This document shows, in pieces, positions 1 through 10,847 of a stretch of DNA of 64,000 nt. The notes under the pieces are model-generated. The model worked only from the letters and a program-made list of their open reading frames with translations. It was not told the DNA's origin and searched no databases. Made by a program: the position numbers and the translations under genes. Where the stretch lies: the NCBI RefSeq assembly GCF_015832195.1, contig NC_052044.1, positions 1,875,147 to 1,939,146 on the forward strand, in the 5' to 3' direction. The first letter of the stretch is position 1; each line of letters begins with the position of its first letter. Origin of the DNA: Motacilla alba alba. Lineage: Eukaryota; Chordata; Aves; Passeriformes; Motacillidae.

Positions 1-69
1 TCAAAAATAAACAAAAAAACACCCTTAGAACACAATAATACACAAAAAAACTAGCCAAAAAAAACAAAA

Positions 70-396
70 AAAAAACCCAGAAAAAATATTTTAAAATAAT
101 AAAGCCCCCCCAAATAATCCAAAAAATATTTAAAAATAGTAGAGCCCAAATAAAACCCAGAAAAAAATATTTTAAAATAATAAACCCCAAATTAAACCCA
201 GAAAAAAATATTTAAAAATAATAAAGCCAGAAAAAAAAAACCGGAAAAATATTTTAAAATAATAAAACCCAAATAAAAGCCAGGAAAAATATTTTAAAAT
301 AATAGAACCCAAAATAAAAGCCAGAAAAAAATATTTTAAAATAATAAAACCCAAATAAAACCTAGAAAAAAAATACTTTAAAATAAGAGAAGCCCC
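70..396. repeat. AT-rich ~40-bp tandem repeat in the HOXC8 intron
   Basis: About eight units spaced 40-42 bp apart share the core AAATATTTTAAAATAATA followed by a short C-rich and AAATAAAA spacer. The array begins only about 20 bp inside the intron from the HOXC8 donor site. The minus strand stays open through it, which artificially extends the exon reading frame with Phe/Ile/Leu-rich residues. Confidence 0.85.
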
Positions 397-416
397 CAGG
401 TCGCCCCGAGCCTCAC

Positions 417-873
417 CGTGCGGCCTCATCCAGGGGAACATCAGGCTGGGCGACGAGCTCTGGCTGAGGTGCCCCCCCTGGCCCTCGGCCCCGCCGCCGC
501 CGCCGCCGGCCGAGGATTTACAGTCCGCGTAGGGCACCGCGGGCGCGTCCTGCTGCGCGCCGTACAGCGCCTGCCGCGGCAGCGCCTCGTAGCCGTAGAA
601 CTTGGAGGCATCGCCGTGGCACGCCAGGGCGCAGGGCGCGTTCTGCTGGTAGCCCGAGGCCGCGTTGGAGATGCCCGAGGCGCCGTGGTGGAAGAACTCC
701 TGGACGTGGTGCGAGGGGTGCTGGAAGGACGGCGCGGCGCCGCCCGGCCCGTAGAGCACGGCGGCGGGGCCGCGGCCCACGCCCTGCGGGAAGCGGCAGT
801 CGTAGTAGGTCGGCTCCAGGGACTCGCCGCCTTTGTACTTGGAGAAGAGCGGGTTGACGAAGTAGGAACTCAT
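417..873 (-). CDS. HOXC8: HOXC8 first coding exon (gene runs off the left edge)
   Basis: This exon encodes the N-terminal 152 residues of HOXC8, a nuclear homeodomain transcription factor for thoracic and brachial axial identity. The protein starts MSSYFVNPLFSKYKGGESLE, the HOX8-class N-terminus. Its conserved core includes YYDCRFPQ, HHVQEFFHH, HGDASKFYGYEALPRQ and SPSLMFPWMRPH. The FPWM hexapeptide at residues 146-149 is the PBX-contacting motif. The start is the second Met of the open frame, since the preceding MHARV is not family-like. The exon ends after one base of codon 153 at a good donor (G followed by GTGAGG on the minus strand), the same phase as other HOX8 genes. The homeobox exon lies outside the window. 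Relative to mammalian HOXC8 there are Gly/Ala insertions, including six Gly near residue 130, consistent with strong GC pressure. The identity is very secure. Confidence 0.97.
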
Positions 874-1185
874 GACCCTCGCATGCAAGACGGGGGAGCG
901 GCGGCGCGGCGGGGGAAGGGTTAAAGCGGCGCGGGGGAACGGGCTGGGGGCTCGGGGCTCGGGGCTCGGGGATCGGGGATCGGGGATCGGGGGATCGGGG
1001 ATCGGGGATCGGGGATCGGGGGCTGCCGGGCAGGCTCGGAGCCGGGGCTGGGCAGAGGGCTCTGAGTCCCGGCGGAAAGCGGGCTCGCTCGGGGAAGGAT
1101 CGGGGCGGATGGCGGGGAAAAACGGGTTCGGCTGCGGGGAAAAGGAGGCTCGGTTCGGCGGAAAAAGCAGCGGTAACGCTGGGGG
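874..1185 (-). promoter_or_regulatory. HOXC8 5' flank: probable 5' UTR and promoter
   Basis: This very GC-rich segment lies directly upstream of the HOXC8 start codon and looks like a CpG-island promoter. I see no TATA box. It contains a short G-rich GGGATC/GGGCTC repeat at about 950-1022. Unlike the HOXC9, HOXC10 and HOXC11 flanks it has no CACGTG E-box. The assignment rests on position and composition only. Confidence 0.45.
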
Positions 1186-1567
1186 GAATCGGAGTTAACT
1201 CTGGAATAAATCAGCTTAAAAAAAAATTAAAAAAAAAAATCAGGGTTAACTCCGGAAAAAAAAAAAAATCCGGTTAACTCTGCAAAAAAATCCGGGTTAA
1301 CTGCGGAAAAAATGCCGGGTTAACTCTGGGAAAAATGCGAGCTAACGCTGGTGAAATATCAGGTTAAACTCTGAAAAGAAATCCCGGTTAACTCTGATAA
1401 AGAATCCGGTTTGGTTCTGAAGAGATCCCGCTTTGATTCTTAAAAAAAAAAAAAAAAAAAGGGTTGGTTCAGAAAAAAGCAGCACGCGAGTTATTAAAAA
1501 AAAAAAAAAAATCCGGGGTAACGCTGAAAAAACACGGCTCGGTTCTTTAAAAAAACTGCTTTAATCC

Positions 1568-1613
<46 letters not shown>

Positions 1614-1720
1614 CAGCTTTAATCCTGAAAAACACCTCCGCTTTCGCCCTGAAAGAAACACGCTTTAATTCTAAAAAAGGGTTCAACTCTCACAAAAAAT
1701 CCGCTTTAACCCTAAAAAAT
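1185..1720. repeat. Degenerate ~30-bp repeat with GGTTAACTC core and poly(A) runs
   Basis: More than ten decaying units carry GTTAACTC or GTTAACTCTG followed by an A-run (for example near 1194, 1244, 1273, 1299, 1320 and 1387). They are mixed with long A-tracts, the largest being 44 A at 1569-1612. Units decay to TTTAATCC-type variants towards 1700. Confidence 0.7.
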
Positions 1721-1780
1721 AATGAAAAGAAGCAGCAAAGCGAGGTTTGTCCCTCTGACTGCTGAAGTCCTGCGCTCTTT

Positions 1781-2716
1781 TTTCCTTTTTTTTTTTTTTT
1801 TTTTTTTTTAAAGAGTGGCTATTTTTCTTTCTCTCTTTTTTTTTTAGATTTTTTTTTTTTGGAGGGTGGCCGCTGTCGGTAAATTTTTTGGTTGTTGTTG
1901 TTGGTTTTTTTTTGGTGGTTGTTGTTGTTGTTTTGTTTTTTAACCGCGCTCTCAAAGGCGTTTCATGGTGGCTCCGAGTGGCTCCGGTGCTCGGTGCTCT
2001 TGACTCCTCTGCGCTGTGGCGGTAGGTAGAGCTCTCCTCCCTCCCTCCCTCTCTCTCTCAATTTCTCTTGGAACTCTGCTCCTTCCCTTTAACACCACAG
2101 GCAAATTCCTCAAAATCCCGGCGGTGTGGCTGCTTTTTTTTTTTTTTCTGCTCCTTTTTTTTTTTTTTTTTCCCTCTCCTTTCCTTTTTTTTTTTCCTTC
2201 CTTTTTTCCCCCTTCCTTTTTTTCCCTTCTTTTTTCCCCTTCCTTTTTTTACCTTCCTTTTTTTTTCCTTCTTTTTTCTCTTATTTTTTCCCTTTTTTCC
2301 CCCTTCTTTTTTCCCTTTTTCCCTTCTTTTTTGCCCTTCCTTTTCCCCCCCCACCTTTTTTCCTATTTTTCCTTCCTATTCTTTTTCCCTTCTTTTTCCC
2401 CCTCCTTCTTTTTTCCCTTCTTTTTTTTCCTCCTTCTTTTTTCCCCTCCTTTTTTCCCTTCCTTTTTTCCCTTCCTTTTTCCCTTTTTCTCCCTTATTTT
2501 TCTCCCCTGCTTTTTTTCCCCTTTTTTTCCCCTCTCCTTCCCCTCCTTTATCTCCCCCTCCTTTTCTCCCCCTCCTTTCCCCTCCTCTTCTTTTCCTCCT
2601 TTTTTCCCCCCTTTTTTCCTTCTCCCCTCCTTTTCTTCTCCTTTTCCCCTCCTTTTTCCTTTTTTTCCCCTTTTTTCCCCCAATTCCTCTCCCCTCCCCT
2701 CTCTCCCTCCCCTCAC
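1781..2716. repeat. Homopyrimidine tract (T/C on + strand)
   Basis: From about 2134 to 2716 the + strand is almost purely C and T, in irregular CCCTTCCTTTTTT-type blocks. Thymine runs with a few G bases precede it from 1781. Every frame here is open and Phe/Pro/Ser-rich (or Lys/Gly/Glu-rich on the other strand), so the long ORFs are compositional artefacts. Such tracts can adopt triplex structures. Confidence 0.85.
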
Positions 2717-2752
2717 AGCGCCCGAATGACCCCAAAATTCCGCTTTTTCCAT

Positions 2753-2771
2753 GGGGGGGGGGGGGGGGGGG
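2753..2771. repeat. Uninterrupted run of 19 G
   Basis: A homopolymer G run visible directly in the sequence. Runs of this length are prone to length error in assembly, so the exact count is uncertain. Confidence 0.85.
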
Positions 2772-5569
2772 CAGCGGATTTCCCACCAAAAAACCCCAAA
2801 ATCCTCGATCGCGGGGGGAGGGGGCGCCCGCAGACCCCAAACCCCAAAAAACCCCAAACCCCAAAACCCCAAAAAAAGCCTCAAACCCCAACCCCCCCTT
2901 TCCCTGCGGGCAGCGGGGAGGTGACCCCGGGTCACCTGAGCAGGTAAACCCCAACCCGGCCCCCGCACCCCCAAACCCAACCCGGGGTTTTTTGGGTTGT
3001 TTTTGTTGTTTTTGTGTCACCCCTGGGGGGTCCCACCTGGACAGGGGAGGGGGCCCTGGGGGGATTTCCTCTTTTTTCCCTTTATTTTCCCAGATTTCCT
3101 AAATTTCCCCCTGATTTTTTGGCCTTTATTCCATTTTCCACCCTTTTATTCCCTCTTTTCTCCCATTTTTCCCTTTTTTTCCCTTTTTTTCCCTTGGTTC
3201 TTTTTTTTGCTTTTTCCTCCTTTTCCCACCTTTTTTCCCCTTTTCCCTCTCCTTTTCCCCTTTCTGTTTTCTTCTATTTTCCTCCCATTTTCCCCTCTAT
3301 TTTCCTTTTATTTCCTTCTTCCCTTTCCCCCTTTTTCCCCTTATTCCCTTTTCCCCCATTTTATCCTTTTCTCCCTCAATTTTCCCCCTTTTCCCCCCAT
3401 TTTCCCCATTTTTCCCATTTTCCCCCATTTTCCTCGCTGCCCTGCTGCTGCTCGGAATCGACCAAACAAAAACCCCCCAAAAAACCCCAAAAGGAGCGAA
3501 AATCCCGGGAATTTCCCGCTCTGGATCGGCCGCTCCTCGCTGCGCTGGGGCGCGAATTAATCCACAGATCCGCGGGGTTTGTGCCGCTCTATTCCATTTA
3601 TTTCCATTTCCCCCCATTTCCCCCCAGTTCGTCCCAATCCTCTGGGATGGCCGGGGAGGGAATTCCGAGGGGATAAATCCCAATTTTTTTGGTGTAAAAT
3701 TCCGTTTTTTGGCTGTGCAGAAGCCGCTTTGGAGGCAGAGTCAGGCTGCCCTTTGTGCGCGCTGCGGAATCAAACCCAGCCCCGACCCCGGGCAGACCCT
3801 TTTCCCCCTTTTCCAGCCCCAAATCCCCATTTTCCCCATTTTCCCCCTTCCCAGCCCATTCCTGAGCCCTCGGGCCTCATTTTTTCGGCGGCCACCCCCT
3901 GCAACCTTCGGCGTGGACGAAACTCCTGGAAAGCACCGAAATCACCCCAAAATCCGAGGGCTTTTGTGAATTTGGGGTTTTTCTCCAGGACTGGGGGAGG
4001 AGAGCTTTTCCCAAAGGTTTTTTTTGCTGTGGAGGCGCCAAAAAAGCCCCGAATCCCCCCAAAACTCCAGCACCCCAACCCCTCCCGAACCTCCCCCCCT
4101 TTAAAAAAACCCCAAAATTTTCCCAGAATTATTGAAATTCCGATTTCCCCAAAACCCCCGCAGCCCCGAGCTTGCCCTGCCCTGCCAAATTCACATTTTC
4201 GGGCTCATTTTCACCTTTGGGGCGGCCCCGAACCTCAGGGCGGGTTTAAAAATTGCATTTTTTTTTAAATTTTAATTTTTTCTTTAATTTCCCCGCACCC
4301 TCCCGAGGAGCAGCGCCCCCCAGCCCACCTTGAGCCGATTCTCGCGGTTTTCGCCCCATTTTCCCCCCGGAGGAGGCGGCGCGGGGCGGGGGGGGCAGCG
4401 CCAGCAGACAATGAACTCCTTCTCCCCCAGCCTCCCAAAATTCACATTTTTGACGCGAAATTCCCCTTTTCCGCCACCGAACCCCCCCGCTTCGTGCAGA
4501 ACTCCCCGCGGCGGATCCTTTTTACCGAATTCCGCCGCTTTTGCCCCAAAGTGCGGGGGAAGAGCAGCCAAGGGCAGCGGAGGCTCCGCTCCCGATCCCT
4601 CCCTGATCAATAATCTCGATTTCTGAACCCCCAGCGCCCATCCAGGGCCGAAAATAAACCGGAATTTTCAGCTCAGGGCTGGGGGGGAAGAAATTTTGTT
4701 TGGTTTTTTTTTTTTTTCAGGATAAAAGCGCGGATTTCCCCTCTAGAAAACCTCACTGATTTTGGGGACAAACACCGAGATTTCCGCGAAAAGATCCCCT
4801 CGCCCCTGCAGCATTCCGGCGGACCATTAAAACCCCAATTCCCGGTGTTTTTGGGTTTTTTTTACGGGAAAATCCCGGTTTTTGGGGAGCCGCTCTTTGT
4901 CCGGGCTGCGGGCTCGGCGCTTTTGGGGGCGTTTCGGGGCTTTTGAGGATTCTCCGTCCCCCCTCCTCCCTCTCGCCCTGACCTTCACTGCAAAATGTCA
5001 TTTTCTGCTTCCCCACCCCGAGCGCGGCGGGGACGTGAGGGGCGTCCACAAAGAGGAGAGAGGGGGGCACGGCCACAGCAGCGCCGCAGCCTCGCCAGAA
5101 AAAAAAAAAAAAAAAAAAAAGAGATTTTTAACAGAAATTTCATTTTTCGGGGGGGGAGATTCTGCCCCCCCCCGGCTGCCGGGTGCACCGCGAGGAGAAA
5201 GGGAGTGGGGGAGAAACGAAAAGCGCGGATTTAAAGCGGAATGAATCGATGTAAAAATTAAAAAAAAAAAAAAAAAAAAAAAGAAAACACTTAAAAGTTT
5301 TTAAAAATTAAAATAATTCCGAAATATCTTTAGAAAATGGAAGGGGAGGGGTGCGAAGGGGTGGGAGCAAGGCGGGCTGGGGGGTTCTGGCAGCGGGGGT
5401 CGCGGGGTCGCTCCGCGGGTGCGGAATTGGGGGGGGGGGGGGCGGGGTGGGGGAGGGGCCCCGCGCGAACCCTGGGCCGACAGCGCCACCTCGCGGCCGC
5501 GCCCGCGCAGCGCCGCGGGCCGGGGGGCCCGGGGGGGCCCCGGGGAGCGATTTCGGGTCAAAATCCCAA
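2772..5569. other. HOXC8-HOXC9 spacer, low-complexity mosaic without a recognised gene
   Basis: It holds C-rich AAACCCC repeats (2800-2990), a second pyrimidine tract (about 3065-3440), and mixed GC-rich sequence with AAAATCCC/CCCCAAAA-type words. A-runs occur at about 5100-5120 and 5254-5282. No homeobox, splice-bounded exon or RNA gene was recognised in it. Confidence 0.6.
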
Positions 5570-6370
5570 TTTCGGTTCTTTCCCCCGCTCGTTTCGCGCC
5601 TTCCTTTCCCTTTTTTTACCCTTTTCCGCCTTTTTCCCCGTTTGCTCCCTTTGCCCTCTTTTTCTTTCTCTCCTCATTTCTCTTTCTCCCCGATTTCCCC
5701 TTTTTCCTTTTCCCCTTCCATTTCCCCTTTTCTTTCCATTTCTCCTGTCCCACTCATTTCCCCTTTTTCCTCCCAATTTCCCCTTTTTCCCTCCGTTCTC
5801 CTCTCCCCCTATTTCTCCTTTTCTCCCCCTCTTTCTCCCGTTTTCCCTTTTCCCCCAGTCCTCCTTTCTCCTCCTTTTCCCCCCAATCCCCCCTTTCTCC
5901 CCTATTCTTTTCTCCCCTCTTTTCCCCCCAATCCCCCTTTTCTCCTCTATTCCTTTTCGCCTTTTTATGCCTCCCAATCCTCATTTTCCCCTCACTTTTT
6001 CCCCCCTTTTTTTTTCTATTTTTTCCTCCAATCCCCCTTTTCTCCCCTATTTTTTCTCCCCTATTCTTTTTTCTCCTTTTTCCCCCAATCCCCCTTTTCT
6101 CCTCTATTCTTTTTCCCCTTTTTTTCTCCTTTTTTTCCCCAGTCCCTTTTTACCCCTATTCTTTCTTCCACCTTTTTTTCTCCTTTTCCCCCCAATCCCC
6201 CTTTTCTCCCCTATTCTTTCCCCCCTTTTTTCTCCTTTCCCCCCAATCCCCATTTCCCCCCATCCTTTCCCCCTTTCCCCACCCCTTTCCCTCCCCAAGC
6301 CCCCTCTCTCCCCACCCGTTTCCCCTTCCACTCCGGCTCGGATTTTCCCTTTTTTCCCCCTTTTTTTTTG
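5570..6370. repeat. Pyrimidine-rich minisatellite
   Basis: The + strand is C/T-rich. From about 5880 it is organised as 40-60-bp irregular units built on CCCAATCCCCCTTTTCTCC followed by CCTATTCTTTT. Long apparent reading frames on both strands are low-complexity translations. Confidence 0.8.
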
Positions 6371-6399
6371 CCGCCCTCCCCTCCGGGCCCCCGGGGGGG

Positions 6400-6560
6400 G
6401 TCTGTTGTTTGTAGCTTGTAGACAAAACATTCCAAAAATCGGGTTTCAAAGGGCAGAGCGCGCACCTTATTTACCCCATAAAGCAATTAAGGCCAGACGT
6501 CTAGCCACGGCCGGCCCGGTTTTGTTCGCCCCTATTCAGCCCCGCATAGCAGGGAGACAA
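6400..6560 (-). promoter_or_regulatory. Candidate HOXC8 early enhancer (non-coding island)
   Basis: This unique-sequence island lies between repeat arrays about 5.6 kb upstream of the HOXC8 ATG. On the minus strand it contains TTAATTG (6484-6490) immediately followed by TTTATGG (6476-6482), then CTTTGAAA and TGTTTTGTC. The Hoxc8 early enhancer described in mouse and chick lies upstream of Hoxc8 and depends on a Cdx site of the TTTATGG type plus a neighbouring homeodomain-type site. The match in order and motif content is suggestive; I could not align it to the mouse enhancer. Confidence 0.55.
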
Positions 6561-6678
6561 ACAGAGCTGTAAAAATCGCATTTTTTTGGGGGCTGCGGAA
6601 ATGCACCTCTGGCCAGCTGCAGCCTCCCGGGCCCTGGTTTTGTGTCCTTCACAAAGGGGAAAAAAAAAATGAGACGCG

Positions 6679-6700
6679 CACACACACACACACACACACA
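6679..6700. repeat. (CA)11 microsatellite
   Basis: Eleven perfect CA dinucleotides, in the spacer between HOXC8 and HOXC9. Confidence 0.95.
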
Positions 6701-7138
6701 AAAATATAACGCAACAACTCCGACGCACCCCAAAACCACCCCAAAATAATATTTGTATTTGTGATATTCGGTGTAAAGAAATAAAACTGCGGCACGGCCC
6801 CAGACCACGCCAGAAAACGCGTTGTATTTTAATTTTTTTTGGTTTTCTTTTGGTGGATTTTTTCGCTTATTTTTACCCTTTCCCCCCCGTTCCCTCTGCT
6901 CCAAACCAGCGAGCTCGCCTCGGGGCTGGGGGGAAATTGGGGTTTTTGTGCCTCGTCTCCCGCTTTCGGGGGTGGGATAAACGCGATCGCCGCTGGTTTT
7001 TGGGGGGATTCGGCGGCGTTTGGGGTCGGGCCGGCGGCGCCCGCACAAAGGGCGGCTCGGCGGATCGGCCGCGCACGAAAGCCCCGAATGCCGCAGCCCC
7101 GGGGCCGCCGCTCGCCCCCGGCCGCCGCCCGGGGCAGA

Positions 7139-7535
7139 TTCGGGGCTCCCGGGGGGGATTCGGGGCGCTCGGGGCGGATTCGGGGCTCCCGGGAGCGGAT
7201 TCGGGGCGCTCGGGGCGGATTCGGGGCGGCCGGGGGGGATTCGGGGCGCTCGGGCGGATTCGGGGCGCTCGGGGCGGATTCGGGGCGCCCGGGGGGGATT
7301 CGAGGCTCCCTTGAGCGGATTCGGGGGGCTCGGGGCGGATTCGGGGCTCTCGGGGAGGATTCGGGGTGCCCGGGGCGGATTCGGGGCGCTCGGGGAGGAT
7401 TGGGGGCTCCCTTGAGCGGATTCGGGGCTCTCGGGGAGGATTGGGGGCTCCCTTGAGCGGATTCGAGGCGCTCGGGGGGGATTCGGGGAGCTCGGGGGGG
7501 ATTCGGGGCGCTCGGGGCGGCCCCGGAGCAGCAAC
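7139..7535. repeat. GC-rich ~20-bp minisatellite (GGATTCGGGGCGCTCGGGGC)
   Basis: About twenty head-to-tail units of GGATTCGGGG followed by CGCTCGGGG or CTCCCGGGA variants. The repeat is open in several frames on both strands (Ser/Gly/Arg/Pro or Pro/Glu/Ser/Ala), so the several-hundred-residue ORFs across it are not genes. Its G runs could support G-quadruplex structures. Confidence 0.9.
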
Positions 7536-7679
7536 GGCAGTGCCGGGGGGGGGTTGGGGTCCCGCGGGGGCGCGCACGGGGGGCGGGGGCGCGCACGGGG
7601 GCGGAGGGGACCGCGGGCCTTGCCCGTGACCGAACCGCGCGGCCCCACAAAGGGAGGACAAAGGGGCCCTAAAAGAGCC

Positions 7680-8010
7680 CCGGTGGCCGCGGGGAGGGGA
7701 CGGGGACCGGGACGGGGACAAGGGGACGGGGAGGGGGGGACAGGAGAGGACAGGGCTGGGGAGGGGGACAAGGGGACAGGGATGGCGACAGGGCTGGGGA
7801 GGGGGAACAGCGGACTTGGGGACACAGATGGGGACACGGATGGAGACAGAGCCGGGGAGGGGGACAGGGGCAGAGCTGGCAGGGGGACAGGGACAGAGAT
7901 GGGGAGGGGGCCAGGGCTGGGGAGGGGGCCGGAGGACATGGGGACAGGGCTGGGGAGGGGGCGGCAGGGGACGGGGACAGAAAACGGGGACAGGGACGGG
8001 GACAGAGCCG
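7680..8010. repeat. GGGGACA-type G-rich minisatellite
   Basis: An irregular array of GGGGACAGGG, GGGGACGGGG and GCTGGGGAGG words on the + strand. It directly follows the previous GC-rich array with about 150 bp of GC-rich sequence between. Confidence 0.85.
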
Positions 8011-8302
8011 GGGATGGGATTCGGGCCCGGAGCGAGCTCCCCGGGGCCCCAGAGCCGCTCCCGCCGCGCGGCCTCCGCCTCCTCATTAATTCATTAATTA
8101 ACGACGCTAAAACGGGCGGGGAGGGCGGCGGTTTTATTCTTTATTCCGGGCGGAGAACGGAAAAGAATCATCACAACAATAATCGTAATAATTTCCTCAA
8201 AAATCGCCTTTCGGTAGAAAGATTCCCCCCCCCCCCCCCTTCTTTTTTTTCCTCCTCCTGTTTTATTTTATTTATTTTTTCGGCCATAAATCTCCCGCTC
8301 GG

Positions 8303-8337
<35 letters not shown>

Positions 8338-9127
8338 AAAAAAAATCTTTTCCAGCCTGGTGGTTGAGGTTTCTGTGGGGATTTTTTCCCTCTCCTCTGG
8401 CGCAAAACTGGGATCGTAAAAGGGATTTTCGTGCCTCTCTCCCCGCGCTCCTCTTGGGCGACAAAACCCTGGGAAAAGCCGACCCGAGGCGGGGGAGGAA
8501 GAGAGGAAAAGCCCGAGACTCGGGCGGGGAATATTCCCGAGCGCCGCTCGAGCGGCTCCGCGGCGATAATCGCTTCCAGATTTATTTCTAATTTTTTTTC
8601 TTTTTTTTTTTTTTTTTTTTTTTTTGGGAACGAGGCGGGGGCGATTTGGGGGGAAAAGCGGGGCGAGGGCGGCGAAGGGCCTGGCGCTAATGAGGGCGGT
8701 GTTTAATTAAAGCGAGGCCCCCGAGCGCGGTTTTGGGGTTCCTGATGCGGCTCCTCTCTCCCGCGGCCGGGGGGGCGCGCCCGGCCCCGGCTTCTCCTCC
8801 CTCCCCGGGGCTTTTCCACCTTCCTGAGCCTCCCCCCAACTCGGAATTTTATTTTTTTAATCATTTCCCCCTCCCGCAGCAAATTCAAAAAAGGAGGGGG
8901 GTGGCGGGTTTGCTTTTTCTGGCCTTTTCCGCCCCAAAATGGGCGATTTCTCGATGTCCTCTCCCTCCCCCCGCTCCCTGCCCTCAGCCCGGATATTTAA
9001 TTTGATTTTTTAATTATTCCCCCCCTCATTTCCAGCTCTGCATCAGCTCCTCCATTCATCCCCGGCTTTTTTTTTTTTTCCTTTTTCCCTTTTTTTTTTC
9101 CTCCTTTCCCGAGCACATCCTTCGATC
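8011..9127. other. HOXC9 downstream flank, no gene recognised
   Basis: Mixed sequence with TTAATTAATT words near 8090, a poly(A) run at about 8305-8335, a T-rich run at about 8589-8625, and GC-rich filler. There is no convincing exon or RNA gene. Confidence 0.5.
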
Positions 9128-9205
9128 GCCCGCGGCCATAAATTAGCACAATTAATTATCGCAATCTCCAAATTGATGGCGCGCAGATCCCTTACCTCAG
9201 CGCTT
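9128..9205. promoter_or_regulatory. Candidate conserved non-coding island with TAATTA core
   Basis: A compact unique AT-rich block containing CCATAAATTAG, AATTAATTATCGCAAT and CCAAATTGATGG, typical of homeodomain and CDX target clusters within Hox spacers. It lies in otherwise GC-rich or repetitive DNA about 1 kb beyond the HOXC9 stop codon. Confidence 0.45.
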
Positions 9206-9394
9206 TTCGCCGCCGCGTTTGGGGCGCGGAAAATGCAGGGAAAGGGAAAAAAATATAAAAAAAAATTAAAAAACCTCTGGGGATGCTCGGGCCGAGCCCC
9301 GGGGCTGCTTTCAAAGAAAAAGACACCTCCAAGGCCGATTTTTTTTGCCGCTTTGTTGTTTTCGGGTGGGTTTTTTTTTGTTTTTTCTTTTTTT

Positions 9395-9656
9395 TTTTTA
9401 AGGTATATTTACAGAGCTGCTCTACAATAGGCAACAGAACAAATATTACAGAACGGGTCTGAGACGAGAATAAAATACACAAAATCGGTACAGCAGAAAC
9501 GTTCAACACCGTGACAGAACATCAGCATCGGGAGCCACCATTCCCTCCAGTCCTTTTTTTTTTCCGTATATTTTTTCCTCCTTTTTCCTCGTTTTTTTTT
9601 TTTAATCTTTTTTTTTTTTTTTTTTTTTTTTGTACAAAATATTCACGCGGGATTCC

Positions 9657-9687
<31 letters not shown>

Positions 9688-10134
9688 GGGAAAAAATTCA
9701 AAATACTGGATGGAGTTTTAATTTAGGACATAAAATATAATAACAATAAAAAACCAGCAAAATAAAAATTCAAGTACTTCTCGCGCCGCTTTTGCTGAGG
9801 GCAGAGCAAGGCGGAAGAAAGGAAGAGAAAACCAAACCCCCCCGGGCACCTTGGATTGTTGTTTTTTCTGGTTTTAGTCGCATTTTAGAAAAGCCTCGAG
9901 TCCCCAGAGCTCTACCGCTAAACATTCATCCGCACATTCAAAGTCAGAAACATTTCACCCCTTTTTTTTATTATTATTATTTTCCCTTTCCCCCCCTTTT
10001 TTAATGTTTTTTTTTCCTCTGTTTCTTTTTCCCTCTCCACCCTCGTTTCTCTCCGCCAAACTTTTTTTTTTTTTTTTTTTTTGTGGTGTGGTTTTTTTTT
10101 TTATTTATTATTTTTATAATTTTTATTATTATTA
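9395..10134 (-). other. HOXC9: Probable HOXC9 3' UTR
   Basis: The sequence just beyond the HOXC9 stop codon is AT-rich with several T or A runs (about 9600-9631 and 9657-9684). A well-preserved unique block sits at about 9400-9540 and on the minus strand reads like 3' UTR sequence with CTGTAAATATACC near its end. AATAAA hexamers on the minus strand occur near 9966 and 10104. Which signal is used, and so the exact end, cannot be decided from sequence alone. Confidence 0.45.
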
Positions 10135-10379
10135 TTATTGCTGCTCCTTATCGCTTTTCTCTTTATTCATTTTCTTCATTTTCATTCGCCTGTTCTGAAA
10201 CCAGATTTTGACCTGGCGTTCCGTGAGGTTCAGCACCCGCGCCACTTCGTACCTCCGGTCCCGCGTGAGGTACATATTGAATAAAAACTCTTTTTCCAGT
10301 TCCAGGGTCTGATATTTTGTGTAAGGGCATCGTTTCTTCCTCGTGGAGCGCGCGTGAATCCAATTTGCCACGGGGTTGT
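10135..10379 (-). CDS. HOXC9: HOXC9 exon 2 (homeobox exon)
   Basis: This exon encodes residues 179 (split codon) to 259 of HOXC9, including the complete homeodomain at residues 191-250. The PBX-contacting Trp is W185 in NPVANWIHA. Helix 3 carries the invariant WFQNRR, with Gln50 and Asn51 for DNA recognition. The C-terminal tail is KEKSDKEQQ, close to the mammalian KEKTDKEQS. The acceptor on the minus strand is TTCTTTCTCAG followed by ACAACCCCGTGG; joined to exon 1 it gives DPNNPVANW, in phase. Codon usage is strikingly less GC-rich than in the homeobox exons of HOXC10 and HOXC11, with many AAA, GAA, TTT and AAT codons. The identity is very secure. Confidence 0.98.
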
Positions 10380-10389
10380 CTGAGAAAGA

Positions 10390-10399
<10 letters not shown>

Positions 10400-10420
<21 letters not shown>
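10400..10420. repeat. (AT)n microsatellite near the HOXC9 acceptor
   Basis: About ten perfect AT dinucleotides lie some 20-40 bp inside the intron, within the region where the branch point would be expected. Confidence 0.9.
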
Positions 10421-10538
10421 GTTTTTAATTTTTTTGGAATATTTTGTATTTTTAAAATATTTTTAGGGGGGGAAATCGGTGCACAAAATCGGCTTTTTTT
10501 CCTCTTATTAATTTATCCCTCCCCCTTCCGCGCCCTAC

Positions 10539-10632
10539 AGCCAGAACCTGTTTAATTAGCAGCTCTTACCTAAATATTTTAAGTGACCTTCGCAAGGGTT
10601 TAATCTGTTTATTTTGGAGGGGGTCACTTCCT
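10539..10632. promoter_or_regulatory. Candidate regulatory island in the HOXC9 intron
   Basis: A unique-sequence block just upstream of the HOXC9 acceptor. It contains TTTAATTAGC, AAGTGACCTT, TTTAATCTGTTTATTT and GGGTCACTTCC, that is, homeodomain-like words and two opposed nuclear-receptor-like half-sites about 30 bp apart. Hox introns often hold regulatory elements; function here is inferred. Confidence 0.4.
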
Positions 10633-10714
10633 TTTCTCTTTTCGCTGCCGTTCTCACTTTTTTTTTTATTTTTTTTTCAAATAAAAACTTCAGTAAAAAT
10701 AAAAAATTATATAA

Positions 10715-10838
10715 CAATAATAATAATAATAAAAAAAAATAAAAACCAAAGCGGCGCGCCAGGGTTTAAAATAATAATAATAATAATAACAATAATAATA
10801 ATAATAACGATGCACATGGCTGCTGCTGCTGCTGCTGC
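10715..10838. repeat. AAT and CTG trinucleotide microsatellites in the HOXC9 intron
   Basis: Two AAT-type runs (about 10717-10735 and 10770-10808) are followed by (CTG)6 at about 10821-10838. The small Met/Ala-rich ORF starting here is simply the translated trinucleotide run. Confidence 0.85.
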
Positions 10839-10847
10839 TGGCGGTAA

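Noticed and set aside
6536..8086. 516-residue minus-strand ORF rich in Pro/Ser/Glu
   Set aside because: It spans the GGATTCGGGG and GGGGACA minisatellites and the CA microsatellite; no family resemblance.
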